Positions 1 to 8,257 of a stretch of 64,000 bases of DNA are shown one piece after another; the stretch's first letter is position 1; every line of letters starts with the position of its first letter. Below the pieces are notes generated by a model. The model searched no databases and was not told the origin of the DNA. It worked only from the letters and a program-made list of their open reading frames with translations. This DNA is from Rufibacter ruber (GTDB lineage: Bacteria > Bacteroidota > Bacteroidia > Cytophagales > Hymenobacteraceae): positions 1-64,000 of the forward strand of contig NZ_LRMM01000019.1 in the NCBI RefSeq assembly GCF_001647275.1, in the 5' to 3' direction. A program made the translations under genes and the position numbers.

Positions 1-48
1 GGTGCTGTTTTCGCCTGTTTTTTTAGAAAACAGGCCGAAAACAGCACC
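1..48. repeat. Dispersed 40-bp palindrome, copy 1
   Basis: Inverted repeat whose arms begin GGTGCTGTTTT and end AAAACAGCACC. The left arm lacks one G of the GGCC block, so the stem has a one-base bulge. It is a member of the window-wide family described in the findings and lies downstream of the small minus-strand gene that ends at 71. Confidence 0.9.
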
Positions 49-70
49 CCGAAATGTGCATTAACTGGAC

Positions 71-247
71 TTAGTTCTTTCGGCCAGAGCCGCTTTTCTT
101 GCCGCCGCCGTCTTGTTTGTTCACGGTGGCCCAGGCACGCTTTTCTGCTTCTTCCTGTGAAACGCCGCGTTTTTCATAGCCTTCTTCTATGTGCCCGGCT
201 TTGCGCTTCTGCTTGTCTGTGTACGCTGATTTATCTCCCTGTGGCAT
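71..247 (-). CDS. Small basic 58-aa protein of unknown function
   Basis: ATG at 247-245, stop TTA at 73-71. The product starts MPQGDKSAYTDKQKRKAGHI and ends in a Lys/Gly/Ser-rich tail (GGGKKSGSGRKN). It has no signal peptide or membrane segment. From memory it resembles a small, widely distributed bacterial family sometimes labelled plasmid stabilisation protein; that label is historical and no function is established. The central EEGYEKRGVSQEEAEKRAW segment is predicted helical and strongly charged. The codon use fits its neighbours and the reading frame is uninterrupted. It is too short for many gene callers. Confidence 0.7.
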   Translation of the reverse strand: MPQGDKSAYTDKQKRKAGHIEEGYEKRGVSQEEAEKRAWATVNKQDGGGKKSGSGRKN

Positions 248-301
248 AGCTTTCTGGTTAATGATACATAAGGCAGTATACGGTTGCGACTAAAAAGGAG
301 C

Positions 302-1812
302 CTACGGTTTGCAGTGGCAGAGCACTTCCCGCTGAATGGGGGCCGTCTTATAGTCTGGCAAGGAGAACTCTTTCATGTAAATCACAGAAAGTTCGTTTAT
401 CTGTTCTTCTTTGGGGTGTTCCTCGTTCCAGCGGCGAAGCAGGTAGAAGCAATAGTAGGGCCGCATGTACGCGTTGGGCGAGAACAGGTAGTTCTCTGAG
501 TATTTACGCCAGCGGTCATTCTTGAAGAGGCTCACCACACTGGCCGGTTTGGCAGTGTCAGGCTCTTTGCCTTGCTGGTTGAGGTCAACCTTAAGGTTAG
601 AATTGGTGATGCCTTCCAGAATGTACCAGCATCATCTTTAAAGACGTTGGGCGCAAACATACTCCAGTTCTGGTCCAACCTGGGGACTAGGGTGGCCAGG
701 TGCAACTGCTGGGGTACGGTAAAGTACGGTTTGCCCAAGGTGCCCAGGTTCCACCAGAAAGCCAGAGCCAGGGCGGTCAGAACCAGGCCTTCCCGGAGGT
801 AGTGGCCGTGCAGTCTTTCTGCCCACCGGGGTTTGTTCCAGGCCACGTTCACGTGCACAGACAGAGGGGGGCGCAAGTGGGTGCCCAGCCTGGACCACCG
901 TTGCTGTACCCGGGAAAAGCCCACCCGCAGGCGTCGGTCCAGAAAGTCCATGGCGGGGGTGGGCAGCAGGCCAATGACCGCTGAGATACTGATGAGATAG
1001 AAAAGCCCCACGTACAGGGTCAGGCTAATGCCTATGTGCAGGCCAATGATGGAGAAAATGAACAGCAGCCGGAACCACGTGTTCTTCCAGGGGATCAGGA
1101 GGATAAACGGCAGGTACAGCTCCCCATAGTAAGTGGCATGGGTGAGAAACTTCATGAGCTGAGGGTACTGGTACAGGATTCGGCCGCCGGGCATCAGGAT
1201 CTGGTCAAGGCTGAGGGCGTAGTAGAGGGCGGTACCGTCTGTGGTCCAGTCTGGGCCAGATTTGAGCAAGGCGGTAAACACATACACCCACGCCACCTGC
1301 AGAAGATAGGCAACGGTGGCTGCGCCGAAGTAAGAGGTGGAGAGATTCTTTTCGACCGGAAGGTCACGGCGGGCATCCAGGGAATAATGGCGGTGCCACG
1401 GCAGGAACATACCCCAGAACAGCAGCATGCGCAGCAAACCGTCACCTGACTGGGAGATGAGCGGGTTCCGGTTCTGGAGGGAGAGCAGCAGCAGCCAGGA
1501 GATAAACGTGGCCCAGCGGGTGTGGTACCCCAGCAGCAAAGAGACAGCGGCCACCGCGGCCACGGCAAACAGGAGCGCCTGGAACTGCCACATACCGCTA
1601 AGGGCGTGCAAAGAGAAAAAATACTGGTTCCAGGCGTTGGCGTGGAGCACGTGCAGCGGCAGCACGCCCATGTTGGAGTAGTGTGCCTCTAGGTCAGAAG
1701 CCCTGATGGCGATATCTAACAGCAGCACGCTCGCCACCCAGATGCGCATGAGGGAAAGGGCGCGGGTGTCTGCATAAAAAATGCGGTGCAGGTATTGCTG
1801 AATCAGATGCAT
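302..1812 (-). pseudogene. HTTM domain membrane protein, broken by a frameshift
   Basis: Two minus-strand frames (1881-532 and 538-302) are halves of one protein. The first carries an HTTM (vitamin K-dependent gamma-carboxylase-like) membrane region: MHLIQQYLHRIFYADTRALS, repeated hydrophobic segments and LISQSGDGLLRMLLFWGMF. After QNWSMFAPNVFKDD (about position 630) the frame changes; restoring one base gives GWYILEGITNSNLKVDLN, which reads straight into VSLFKNDRWRKYSENYLF of the second frame. I chose the ATG at 1812 (MHLIQQ) because the upstream 23 codons lie in a terminator hairpin. The reconstructed protein is about 500 residues, usual for the family. Function in Bacteroidota is not established. 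Either a real frameshift or a one-base sequence error. Confidence 0.8.
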
Positions 1813-1846
1813 GCGGTAATTACGGAGTGGGTGAAGGAAGAAAGCA

Positions 1847-1878
1847 GGAAAGGCAAAACCTTTCGGTCTTGCCTTTCC
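1847..1878 (-). terminator. Hairpin terminator after the GTT-repeat lipoprotein
   Basis: On the minus strand GGAAAGGCAAGACC pairs with GGTTTTGCCTTTCC across a GAAA tetraloop (one G-T pair). It lies 38 bp beyond the lipoprotein stop and upstream of the HTTM gene, and is followed by a moderately T-rich stretch. Confidence 0.6.
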
Positions 1879-1916
1879 CAATTATCTAAACAGCACTTTT
1901 GTGCCTGTGGCTTCTA

Positions 1917-2342
1917 CTAGCGGGCGGTGGTGCCAGTAGTACCAGTGGTGGTGCCAGTTGTGGTTCCTGTGGTAGTTCCGGTAGTGGTGCCGGTAGTAGT
2001 ACCAGTTGTTCCAGTAGTACCGGTGGTAGTGCCAGTAGTAGTTCCTGTTGTTCCGGTAGTACCAGTTGTACCAGTGGTGGTGCCGGTGGTGGTACCAGTT
2101 GTAGTACCGGTGGTACCTGTTGTACCAGTGGTGGTTCCGGTGGTGCCATAAGTGGTACCGGTAGTGCCAGTGGTGCCGGTGGTGGTACCGGTGGTGGTGT
2201 CATCAGTAGTACCAGTGGTCTCAGTGCTCATGTCTGTGGTGGTGGTATCAGTGGTTGTTTCTGAACTGCCAGAGCAAGAAGTCAACGCCGTAGCGGCTAC
2301 CAACGCAGCTGCCGCGAACACATTTAAAAATGATTTTTTCAT
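1917..2342 (-). CDS. Gly-Thr-Thr repeat lipoprotein
   Basis: The 141-aa product starts MKKSFLNVFAAAALVAATAL and has a lipobox TSC with the lipidated Cys at residue 23. Residues 24-50 are Ser/Thr/Asp-rich (SETTTDTTTTDMSTETTG). From about residue 51 to 139 the protein is only GTT/TGTT units, ending in Ala-Arg. The repeats use mixed synonymous codons (ACC, ACT, GGC, GGT), so the amino-acid pattern is more regular than the DNA. No folded domain is visible. It is presumably a surface-exposed, possibly O-glycosylated stalk, since Thr-rich segments are glycosylation targets in Bacteroidota; that is inference. The long open frames on the opposite strand here are by-products of the three-base periodicity. 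Confidence 0.8.
   Translation of the reverse strand: MKKSFLNVFAAAALVAATALTSCSGSSETTTDTTTTDMSTETTGTTDDTTTGTTTGTTGTTGTTYGTTGTTTGTTGTTGTTTGTTTGTTTGTTGTTGTTGTTTGTTTGTTGTTGTTTGTTTGTTTGTTTGTTTGTTGTTAR
1926..2192. repeat. Imperfect trinucleotide-phase minisatellite encoding GTT units
   Basis: About 267 bp of alternating ACC/ACT and GGT/GGC codons (read on the minus strand). It keeps several frames open on both strands and is a likely site for length change by slippage. Confidence 0.8.
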
Positions 2343-2936
2343 AGTTTTAACAGGTAATAGTTGAATAAAAGTTGTTTTTGTTTCAGCTTCCTGCTGTACG
2401 AGACGTTTTTAGAAAGGTGTTCTTTAGACAGAAAAAAAATTTCATTGAAAAGTACTTTCCCGCATTTGTCTTGGCCTGTTTAACATAAAAGAAGGGTGTG
2501 TTTTGAATCTTTAGAAGAAAACAGGCAGCCGAGAAGTTTGCCAAGGCAGTATGGGAACACAAGTTGTGACAACGTATTAAAGAAGAAATAGCGCAGCCGC
2601 AGGCACCTGCCGCCCTTTATGTCAGCCCGTGCCCAGAAGTGGGCAGCATCAGAACAAGAGCAGTGTTTGCGGGTACAGGAAAATTAAGTTGTAAGCAGCA
2701 CAGGGCTTTCCAGCTCTGGGCCACGTTTGCTTCTGTTTTAGGGCTGTTTTTTGAAAAACAGCCCTAAAACAGAAGTACGCCAGACCTGAGGGCAGGCATA
2801 AACTGACATTGCGGCAGAGGCTGCAAAAGAAAACCCAAGACAGACGCCATGCACGCCGCAAAGAGGGCTGCTCCATTGTCTAAATATCCAACTCCGGCAG
2901 TTTCTGTGCGTACCCTCTATTATTAAAGTGAACGCC
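2343..2936. other. Intergenic spacer between divergent genes
   Basis: Between the GTT lipoprotein (leftward) and the DCC-family gene (rightward). It holds palindrome copy 2 (2731-2775) and presumably both promoters. I see no convincing coding frame, RNA gene or riboswitch; the minus-strand frames that cross it read through the palindrome. Confidence 0.6.
2731..2775. repeat. Dispersed 40-bp palindrome, copy 2
   Basis: TTCTGTTTTAGGGCTG pairs with CAGCCCTAAAACAGAA around TTTTTTGAAAAA. This copy has A at the variable position and a matching T in the other arm. It lies between divergent genes, so it cannot be a simple terminator. Confidence 0.95.
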
Positions 2937-3344
2937 ATGGCTACAGCGGTTTCTTCTTCTACAGTGCTGTTTGACGGGGTGTGCAACCTCTGCAACGGCT
3001 TTGTGCAGTTTGTCATCAACCATGACCCGGAGGGCAAGTTTACCTTTGCCTCTCTGCAGTCAGAGACGGGGCTGCAGACCTTGCGCGCCCACGGTTTCCC
3101 CACCCAGCAGTTCAGTACGGTTCTGCTCCTTGAAAACGGGGAGCTCTACTCCCGCTCCACTGCCGCGCTGCGTATTCTGCGGGGCCTGCGCGGCGGGTGG
3201 TCCTGGCTTTACGGTTTTATCCTGGTGCCCCGGTTTCTGCGCGACCCCCTCTATGACTGGGTGTCCAGGAACCGGTACCGCTGGTTTGGGCAGCAGGAAA
3301 GCTGCATGCTCCCCACCCCTGAGCTCCAGGCGAGGTTCCTGTAG
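2937..3344 (+). CDS. DCC1-like thiol-disulfide oxidoreductase family protein (DUF393)
   Basis: The motif TVLFDGVCNLCNGFVQFV near the N-terminus carries the D-x-x-C-x-x-C signature that names the DCC family, followed by the typical LYSRSTAALRIL segment and a C-terminal LYDWVSRNRYRWFG block. The product is 135 aa from the ATG at 2937; a GTG three codons upstream (2928) is in frame. It is predicted cytosolic and possibly thioredoxin-like, with substrate unknown. DCC proteins are often encoded near HTTM proteins, and one lies at 302-1812 on the other strand. Confidence 0.88.
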   Translation: MATAVSSSTVLFDGVCNLCNGFVQFVINHDPEGKFTFASLQSETGLQTLRAHGFPTQQFSTVLLLENGELYSRSTAALRILRGLRGGWSWLYGFILVPRFLRDPLYDWVSRNRYRWFGQQESCMLPTPELQARFL

Positions 3345-3433
3345 GGCACCTTAGAACATCTTCATGGGGCCGGGGCAGACACGCCGTCACGGGTTCTTCG
3401 CCTCACTTTTTCCTGTTCCTCTATAGAGAAAAG

Positions 3434-3475
3434 GTGTTTTTGACCTGTTTTTGCCAAAACAAGCCAAAAACGTGC
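3434..3475. repeat. Dispersed 40-bp palindrome, copy 3
   Basis: GTGTTTTTGACCTGTTTT against AAAACAAGCCAAAAACG, with two mismatched pairs in the GC block. It lies between the DCC gene and the symporter, both rightward. Confidence 0.85.
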
Positions 3476-3498
3476 ATTTCTTTGCCGATTTCATGCCG

Positions 3499-3506
3499 TA
3501 AGTTTG
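3499..3506 (+). promoter_or_regulatory. Probable -7 box of the symporter promoter
   Basis: TAAGTTTG matches the Bacteroidota -7 consensus TAnnTTTG and lies 24 bp before the GTG start at 3531. No good -33 box at normal spacing was seen. Confidence 0.4.
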
Positions 3507-3530
3507 TATGTTTAATACAAACGAACATCT

Positions 3531-4913
3531 GTGGAAAAAATAGATTCCTTTCTTGCCGAAGCCAGCAGTCTGGCCTGGGGCATGCCTTTGCTGATCTTGC
3601 TCATGGGCGGCGGCCTGTTCCTGATGCTGTACTGCCGGTTTGTACCGTTCCGTCATTTGGGGCATTCACTTGAAATCCTCAGCGGAAAATATGTTGATCC
3701 CAATGCCCCGGGGCAGATCAGTCCGTTTCAGGCCATGTCTGGGGCGCTGGCGTCAACCATTGGCATGGGGAACATCAGCGGTGTGGCCGTAGGCATTGCC
3801 ATGGGCGGCCCCGGTGTGCTGTTCTGGATGTGGGTGAGCGCCCTGGTGGGCATGGCTACCAAGTTCTTCACCTGTACGCTCTCTGTCATGTACCGCGGCC
3901 GCAATGAGCGCGGCGAGGTAGAGGGCGGCCCCATGTACATGGTCACTGAGGGGCTGGGCCGGAAATGGAAGCCGCTGTCCGTCCTCTTCGCCGCGGCGGG
4001 CCTGATTGGTACACTGCCGTTGTTCCAGTCAAACCAACTCACCCAGATTGTGCGCGATGTGGTACTGGTGCCCAGCGGCATGATAGGGGAAGATGCTTTT
4101 GTTGCCAACCTGTTCATGGGGCTGGCTTTGGCCTTGCCCGTGGCCATCATCATGTTTGGGGGCCTTAAGCGCATAGCCAACGTGGCCACCAAGCTGGTGC
4201 CGCTCATGGTGGTGCTCTACACAGGCTCTGTGCTGTACATTATTTTTGTCAATCTTCCGGCGGTGCCGAACATGTTTGCCATGATCTTTGAAGACGCCTT
4301 CAGCGCCGAGACCATGTTGGGAGGGGCCGTGATGCAGATCATTATCTTAGGCGCCCGCCGCGCGTCTTTCTCCAATGAGGCCGGTATTGGAACCGCCGCC
4401 ATGATGCACGGCGAGTCCATGACCAATGAGCCGGTGCGCGAAGGGCTGGTGGCCATGCTGGAGCCGTTCATTGACACCATTATTGTCTGTACCATGACCG
4501 GTTTGGCCATTCTGGTAACGGGCGTCTGGCAGTCTGGTGATACCAACGGAGTCAGCATGACGGCTGCCGCCTTCAGTGAGGCCATGCCCGTAGTAGGCAA
4601 GTACCTGCTGGTGCTCTGCGTGTTCATCTTCGCGTTTACCTCTCTGTTCTCTTACTGCTACTACGGCGCCAAGTGCTTCACCTATCTGTTCGGGTTCAAG
4701 TACCGGAAGGTGTATGACTACTTCTACATCTCCACCGTGATCATTGGCGCAGTGATCACCCTGACGTCTATCATCAACCTGATTGACACCGCCTTCGCCC
4801 TCATGGCAGTCCCTACCATGGCGTGTGCGCTGTTCCTGGCGCCTAAAGTGATGGCGGCCGCGCGTGATTATTTTGGCAGAATGAAAGCAGAGCGCGAAAG
4901 GAGTATCACGTAG
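3531..4913 (+). CDS. Sodium:alanine symporter family protein (AGCS)
   Basis: The 460-aa polytopic membrane protein carries the AGCS family blocks GALASTIGMGNISGVA, EVEGGPMYMVTEGLG and RRASFSNEAGIGTAAMMHG, with about ten hydrophobic segments. It imports small neutral amino acids (alanine, glycine) with Na+ across the inner membrane. The start is a GTG at 3531; no nearer in-frame ATG fits the family N-terminus. It is followed by two palindromes and a composite repeat region before the convergent carB. Specific substrate cannot be told from sequence. Confidence 0.93.
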   Translation: MEKIDSFLAEASSLAWGMPLLILLMGGGLFLMLYCRFVPFRHLGHSLEILSGKYVDPNAPGQISPFQAMSGALASTIGMGNISGVAVGIAMGGPGVLFWMWVSALVGMATKFFTCTLSVMYRGRNERGEVEGGPMYMVTEGLGRKWKPLSVLFAAAGLIGTLPLFQSNQLTQIVRDVVLVPSGMIGEDAFVANLFMGLALALPVAIIMFGGLKRIANVATKLVPLMVVLYTGSVLYIIFVNLPAVPNMFAMIFEDAFSAETMLGGAVMQIIILGARRASFSNEAGIGTAAMMHGESMTNEPVREGLVAMLEPFIDTIIVCTMTGLAILVTGVWQSGDTNGVSMTAAAFSEAMPVVGKYLLVLCVFIFAFTSLFSYCYYGAKCFTYLFGFKYRKVYDYFYISTVIIGAVITLTSIINLIDTAFALMAVPTMACALFLAPKVMAAARDYFGRMKAERERSIT

Positions 4914-4946
4914 CAAGTAGCACGTATCAGATAGCAAGATTCGGGC

Positions 4947-4990
4947 TTCCGTTTTCGGGCTGTTTTTCCAAAAACAGCCCGAAAACAGAA
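4947..4990. repeat. Dispersed 40-bp palindrome, copy 4
   Basis: GTTTTCGGGCTGTTTT and AAAACAGCCCGAAAAC arms, perfect stem with a TCCA-type loop. It is 33 bp after the symporter stop. Confidence 0.95.
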
Positions 4991-5002
4991 TTATTTTTTA
5001 CG

Positions 5003-5141
5003 CTGGCGCGAGTCTAAAGACTCGTGACAAAGCCTGCGGCGAGTCTCCAGACTCGCCGGGAACCACAAACCGGTAATACTTGCGAAATGGAGTCTGGAGA
5101 CTCCACGCACCCATCGGCACGAGTCTGGAGACTCGCGCCAG
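5003..5141. repeat. 139-bp element with 24-bp terminal inverted repeats
   Basis: The ends (5003-5026 and 5118-5141) are inverted copies beginning CTGGCGCGAGTCT with two mismatches in 24 bp. Inside are further GAGTCT-NN-AGACTC palindromes, giving four in all. A diverged copy lies at 48232-48421 and shares both ends and the internal GCGAGTCTCC...GCCGGGA-CCAC block. It has no coding capacity and resembles a small non-autonomous mobile element. Confidence 0.75.
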
Positions 5142-5193
5142 AAAACGTCCTGCCGCCAGTTTGAGTGCGCCCAAACTGGCGGCAGGACGTTTT
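5142..5193. terminator. 22-bp perfect inverted repeat, probable bidirectional terminator
   Basis: AAAACGTCCTGCCGCCAGTT(TG) at 5142-5163 pairs perfectly with 5172-5193 across an 8-nt loop, with A runs before and T runs after. It lies between the convergent symporter and carB. Confidence 0.65.
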
Positions 5194-5237
5194 TCCGTTT
5201 TTAGGCTGTTTTTCCAAAAACAGGCCAAAAACGGAAA
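5192..5237. repeat. Dispersed 40-bp palindrome, copy 5
   Basis: TTTCCGTTTTTAGGCTGTTT against AAACAGGCCAAAAACGGAAA. It directly follows the 22-bp hairpin and overlaps the carB terminator by three bases. Confidence 0.95.
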
Positions 5238-5268
5238 GAGGCGGTTCCCATAAAGGAACCGCCTCTTT
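5235..5268 (-). terminator. carB terminator hairpin
   Basis: AAAGAGGCGGTTCC (5235-5248) pairs perfectly with GGAACCGCCTCTTT (5255-5268), loop of six. It is 46 bp beyond the carB stop; on the minus strand it is followed by CCGTTTTTGG. Confidence 0.7.
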
Positions 5269-5313
5269 ATAAATCATCGTGCTACGTGATACGCGCTACT
5301 TGATACTCACAGG

Positions 5314-8127
5314 CTACATACTCAGGTACAGGTTGCGCTCACCGTAAATCTTGGTGAAGTACTCATCTTCCAGGTTGTCAATGAAGTAGATGGCCTCACC
5401 GGTAGATTTCATCTCTGGCCCCAGTTCCTTGTTCACCTCTGGGAACTTGCTGTGGGAGAACACCGGCACTTTGATCGCGTAGCCTTTCTTCACCGGGTTG
5501 AAGGTGAAATCGGTTACCTTCTTCTCGCCCAGCATCACTTTGGCGGCGTAGTTCACGTACGGCTCCTGGTAAGCTTTGGCAATGAACGGCACGGTGCGGC
5601 TGGCACGTGGGTTGGCCTCAATGATGTACACCGTCTCGTTCTTGATGGCGAACTGGATGTTGATCAAACCCACCGTGTTCAGCGCCAAGGCGATTTTCTT
5701 CGTGTACTCCTCAATCTGGTTCATCACGTTCTCGCTCAGGTCAAACGGAGGCAGCACCGCGTACGAGTCACCGGAGTGGATACCGGCCGGTTCAATATGC
5801 TCCATCACGCCTATGATGTGCACGTTCTCGCCGTCACAGATGGCATCGGCCTCTGCTTCAATGGCACGGTCCAGGAAGTGGTCCAGGAGTACGTGGTTGC
5901 CCGGGCTGTCTTTCAGGATGTCCAGCACCTGCGCTTCCAGCTCCTTCTCATTGATGACAATCTTCATGTTCTGGCCACCCAACACGTAGCTAGGACGCAC
6001 CAGCAGCGGGAACTTCAGGTCTTTGCAGACTTCCAGGGCTTCCTCGGCAGAGGTTACGCTCGCAAACGGAGGGTACGGAATGTCGTTTTCCTTGAGCAGG
6101 GTAGAGAACGCGCCGCGGTCTTCGGCCAAATCAAGGCTCTCATAGGTAGTACCCATGATCTTGATGCCGTAGCGGGTGAGTTTCTCGGCCAGTTTCAAGG
6201 CAGTCTGTCCACCCAACTGCACGATGACACCTTCTGGTTTTTCGTGCAGAATAATGTCATAGATGTGCTCCCAGAATACCGGCTCAAAGTACAGCTTGTC
6301 AGAGATGTCTGAGTCTGTAGAAACGGTCTCAGGGTTACAGTTGATCATGATGGTCTCATAACCACACTCGCTGGCCGCCAAAACGCCGTGCACACAGGAG
6401 TAGTCAAACTCAATGCCCTGCCCAATGCGGTTAGGGCCGGAACCCAGTACCACCACTTTTTTGCGGTCGGTGACAATGCTCTCGTTCTCGCCGTCAAAGG
6501 TGCTGTAGTAGTACGGTGTCACGGCCTCAAATTCGGCGGCGCAGGTATCTACCATCTTGAACACGCGCTTGATGCCCATGCTGGTACGCTTCTCGTGCAC
6601 TTCGCTTTCCTTGCAGCGCAGCAGGTACGCCAGCTGTCTATCGGCGAAGCCTTTCACTTTGGCGCTGCGCATCAGGTCTGCCGGAATAGAATCAATGGTA
6701 TGCTTCAGAACCTCGCGCTCAGTAAGCTCCAGCTCCTCAATCTGCTGCAGGAACCAAGGGTCAATCTTGGTCACCTTCTGAATGGTGCTGGTGGCTACGC
6801 CGAATTTCATGGCGTCTTTGATGGTGAACAGGCGGTCCCAGCTAGGGTTGGCCAGGCTGTCCATGAGCTGGTCATAGTTGGTTTTCTCTTTGCCATCGGC
6901 GCCCAGGCCGTTCCGCTTAATTTCCAGGCTCTGGCAAGCTTTCTGCAGCGCCTCCTGGAAGGTACGGCCGATGCCCATCACTTCACCCACAGATTTCATC
7001 TGCAAGCCCAGTTTCTTGTTGGCACCTTTGAACTTGTCAAAGTTCCAGCGGGGTATTTTCACAATCACGTAGTCCAGCGCGGGCTCAAAGAACGCCGAAG
7101 TAGTCTTGGTGATGGAGTTTTTCAGTTCGTCCAGGTTATAGCCAATGGCCAGTTTGGCGGCTACTTTGGCAATAGGATACCCGGTAGCTTTAGAAGCCAG
7201 CGCCGAAGAGCGGCTCACGCGCGGGTTAATCTCAATGGCAATGATGGTGTCATCTTCTGGGTTCACCGAGAACTGCACGTTACAGCCGCCGGCAAACTGC
7301 CCAATGCCGTTCATCATTTTAATAGCCAAATCGCGCATCTGTTGGTAGATGGTGTCTGGCAGGGTCATGGCTGGGGCCACCGTGATGGAGTCACCGGTGT
7401 GGATACCCATGGGGTCAAAGTTCTCAATGGAGCAGATGATGATCACGTTGCCGATGTTGTCACGCAACAGCTCCAGCTCGTACTCTTTCCAGCCCAAAAT
7501 GCTCTGCTCCACCAACACCTCATGGGTAGGGCTGGCGTGCAGACCGCGGGTCAAAGCGGCGTCAAATTCCTCTGGCGTGTTCACGAAGCCACCGCCGGTT
7601 CCCCCCAAGGTGAACGACGGACGGATCACGAGCGGGAACCCGATTTCCTGGGCAATTTCCTTGCCTTCCAGGAACGAGGTAGCCGTGTTGCCTTTGCAGA
7701 CATTTACGCCCAACTCAATCATGAGCAAACGGAATTTCTCGCGGTCTTCGGTGGTTTCAATGGCTTTGATGTCTACACCAATGATTTTCACGTTGTACTT
7801 CTTCCAGATGCCGGCTTTCTCGCAGTCAATGGCCAGGTTGAGCGCGGTCTGGCCGCCCATGGTAGGCAGTACCGCATCAATCTGGTGCTTCTCCAGAATC
7901 TCAATAATCGACTTCTTCTCCAGCGGCTTCAGGTACACGTTGTCCGCGGTGATGGAGTCGGTCATGATGGTGGCGGGGTTGGAGTTGATGAGGGTGACCT
8001 CAATCCCCTCTTCGCGCAGCGAGCGGGCGGCTTGGGAGCCGGAGTAGTCAAATTCACAAGCTTGGCCAATCACAATAGGACCGGAACCAATGATCAGGAC
8101 TGACTTGATGGAATTATCTTTGGGCAT
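5314..8127 (-). CDS. carB: Carbamoyl-phosphate synthase large subunit
   Basis: The 937-aa protein joins ammonia (from the CarA glutaminase), bicarbonate and two ATP to carbamoyl phosphate for pyrimidine and arginine synthesis. Both synthetase halves are visible: IGSGPIVIGQACEFDYSG at the N-terminus and LGSGPNRIGQGIEFDYSCVH near residue 553, each with an ATP-grasp region (RPSFTLGGTGGG; RPSYVLGGQNMK) and a metal-binding block (EINPRVSRSSAL; EANPRASRTVPF). It ends shortly after the second ATP-grasp domain: the ~130-residue C-terminal allosteric MGS-like domain of the 1073-aa E. coli enzyme is missing. I believe this short form is usual in related Bacteroidota. No carA lies in the window. Confidence 0.97.
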   Translation of the reverse strand: MPKDNSIKSVLIIGSGPIVIGQACEFDYSGSQAARSLREEGIEVTLINSNPATIMTDSITADNVYLKPLEKKSIIEILEKHQIDAVLPTMGGQTALNLAIDCEKAGIWKKYNVKIIGVDIKAIETTEDREKFRLLMIELGVNVCKGNTATSFLEGKEIAQEIGFPLVIRPSFTLGGTGGGFVNTPEEFDAALTRGLHASPTHEVLVEQSILGWKEYELELLRDNIGNVIIICSIENFDPMGIHTGDSITVAPAMTLPDTIYQQMRDLAIKMMNGIGQFAGGCNVQFSVNPEDDTIIAIEINPRVSRSSALASKATGYPIAKVAAKLAIGYNLDELKNSITKTTSAFFEPALDYVIVKIPRWNFDKFKGANKKLGLQMKSVGEVMGIGRTFQEALQKACQSLEIKRNGLGADGKEKTNYDQLMDSLANPSWDRLFTIKDAMKFGVATSTIQKVTKIDPWFLQQIEELELTEREVLKHTIDSIPADLMRSAKVKGFADRQLAYLLRCKESEVHEKRTSMGIKRVFKMVDTCAAEFEAVTPYYYSTFDGENESIVTDRKKVVVLGSGPNRIGQGIEFDYSCVHGVLAASECGYETIMINCNPETVSTDSDISDKLYFEPVFWEHIYDIILHEKPEGVIVQLGGQTALKLAEKLTRYGIKIMGTTYESLDLAEDRGAFSTLLKENDIPYPPFASVTSAEEALEVCKDLKFPLLVRPSYVLGGQNMKIVINEKELEAQVLDILKDSPGNHVLLDHFLDRAIEAEADAICDGENVHIIGVMEHIEPAGIHSGDSYAVLPPFDLSENVMNQIEEYTKKIALALNTVGLINIQFAIKNETVYIIEANPRASRTVPFIAKAYQEPYVNYAAKVMLGEKKVTDFTFNPVKKGYAIKVPVFSHSKFPEVNKELGPEMKSTGEAIYFIDNLEDEYFTKIYGERNLYLSM

Positions 8128-8153
8128 TAGTAAAGCGGTATGTATAAATTGCC

Positions 8154-8161
8154 CAAAGTTA
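8154..8161 (-). promoter_or_regulatory. Probable -7 box of the carB promoter
   Basis: On the minus strand TAACTTTG matches TAnnTTTG and lies 26 bp upstream of the carB ATG. The -33 position is not a clear match. Confidence 0.45.
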
Positions 8162-8257
8162 AGGCAGAAAGTTTAGAAATTAGGGAAAAACTTGCCAAAA
8201 CGGGTAAAAAAAAGTTAAGGTATTCACCGCTTTCCTTCTAAGTAAGAAAAAGGGCAC

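Noticed and set aside
1899-2364. Plus-strand frames with Gly/Ser/Cys and Val/Pro repeats opposite the GTT lipoprotein
   Set aside because: They arise from the three-base periodicity of the repeat; only the minus-strand frame has a signal peptide and lipobox.
6388-8103. 571-aa plus-strand frame opposite carB
   Set aside because: It is the mirror of a conserved, highly expressed gene in GC-rich sequence; the translation has no recognisable domain and carB is certain.
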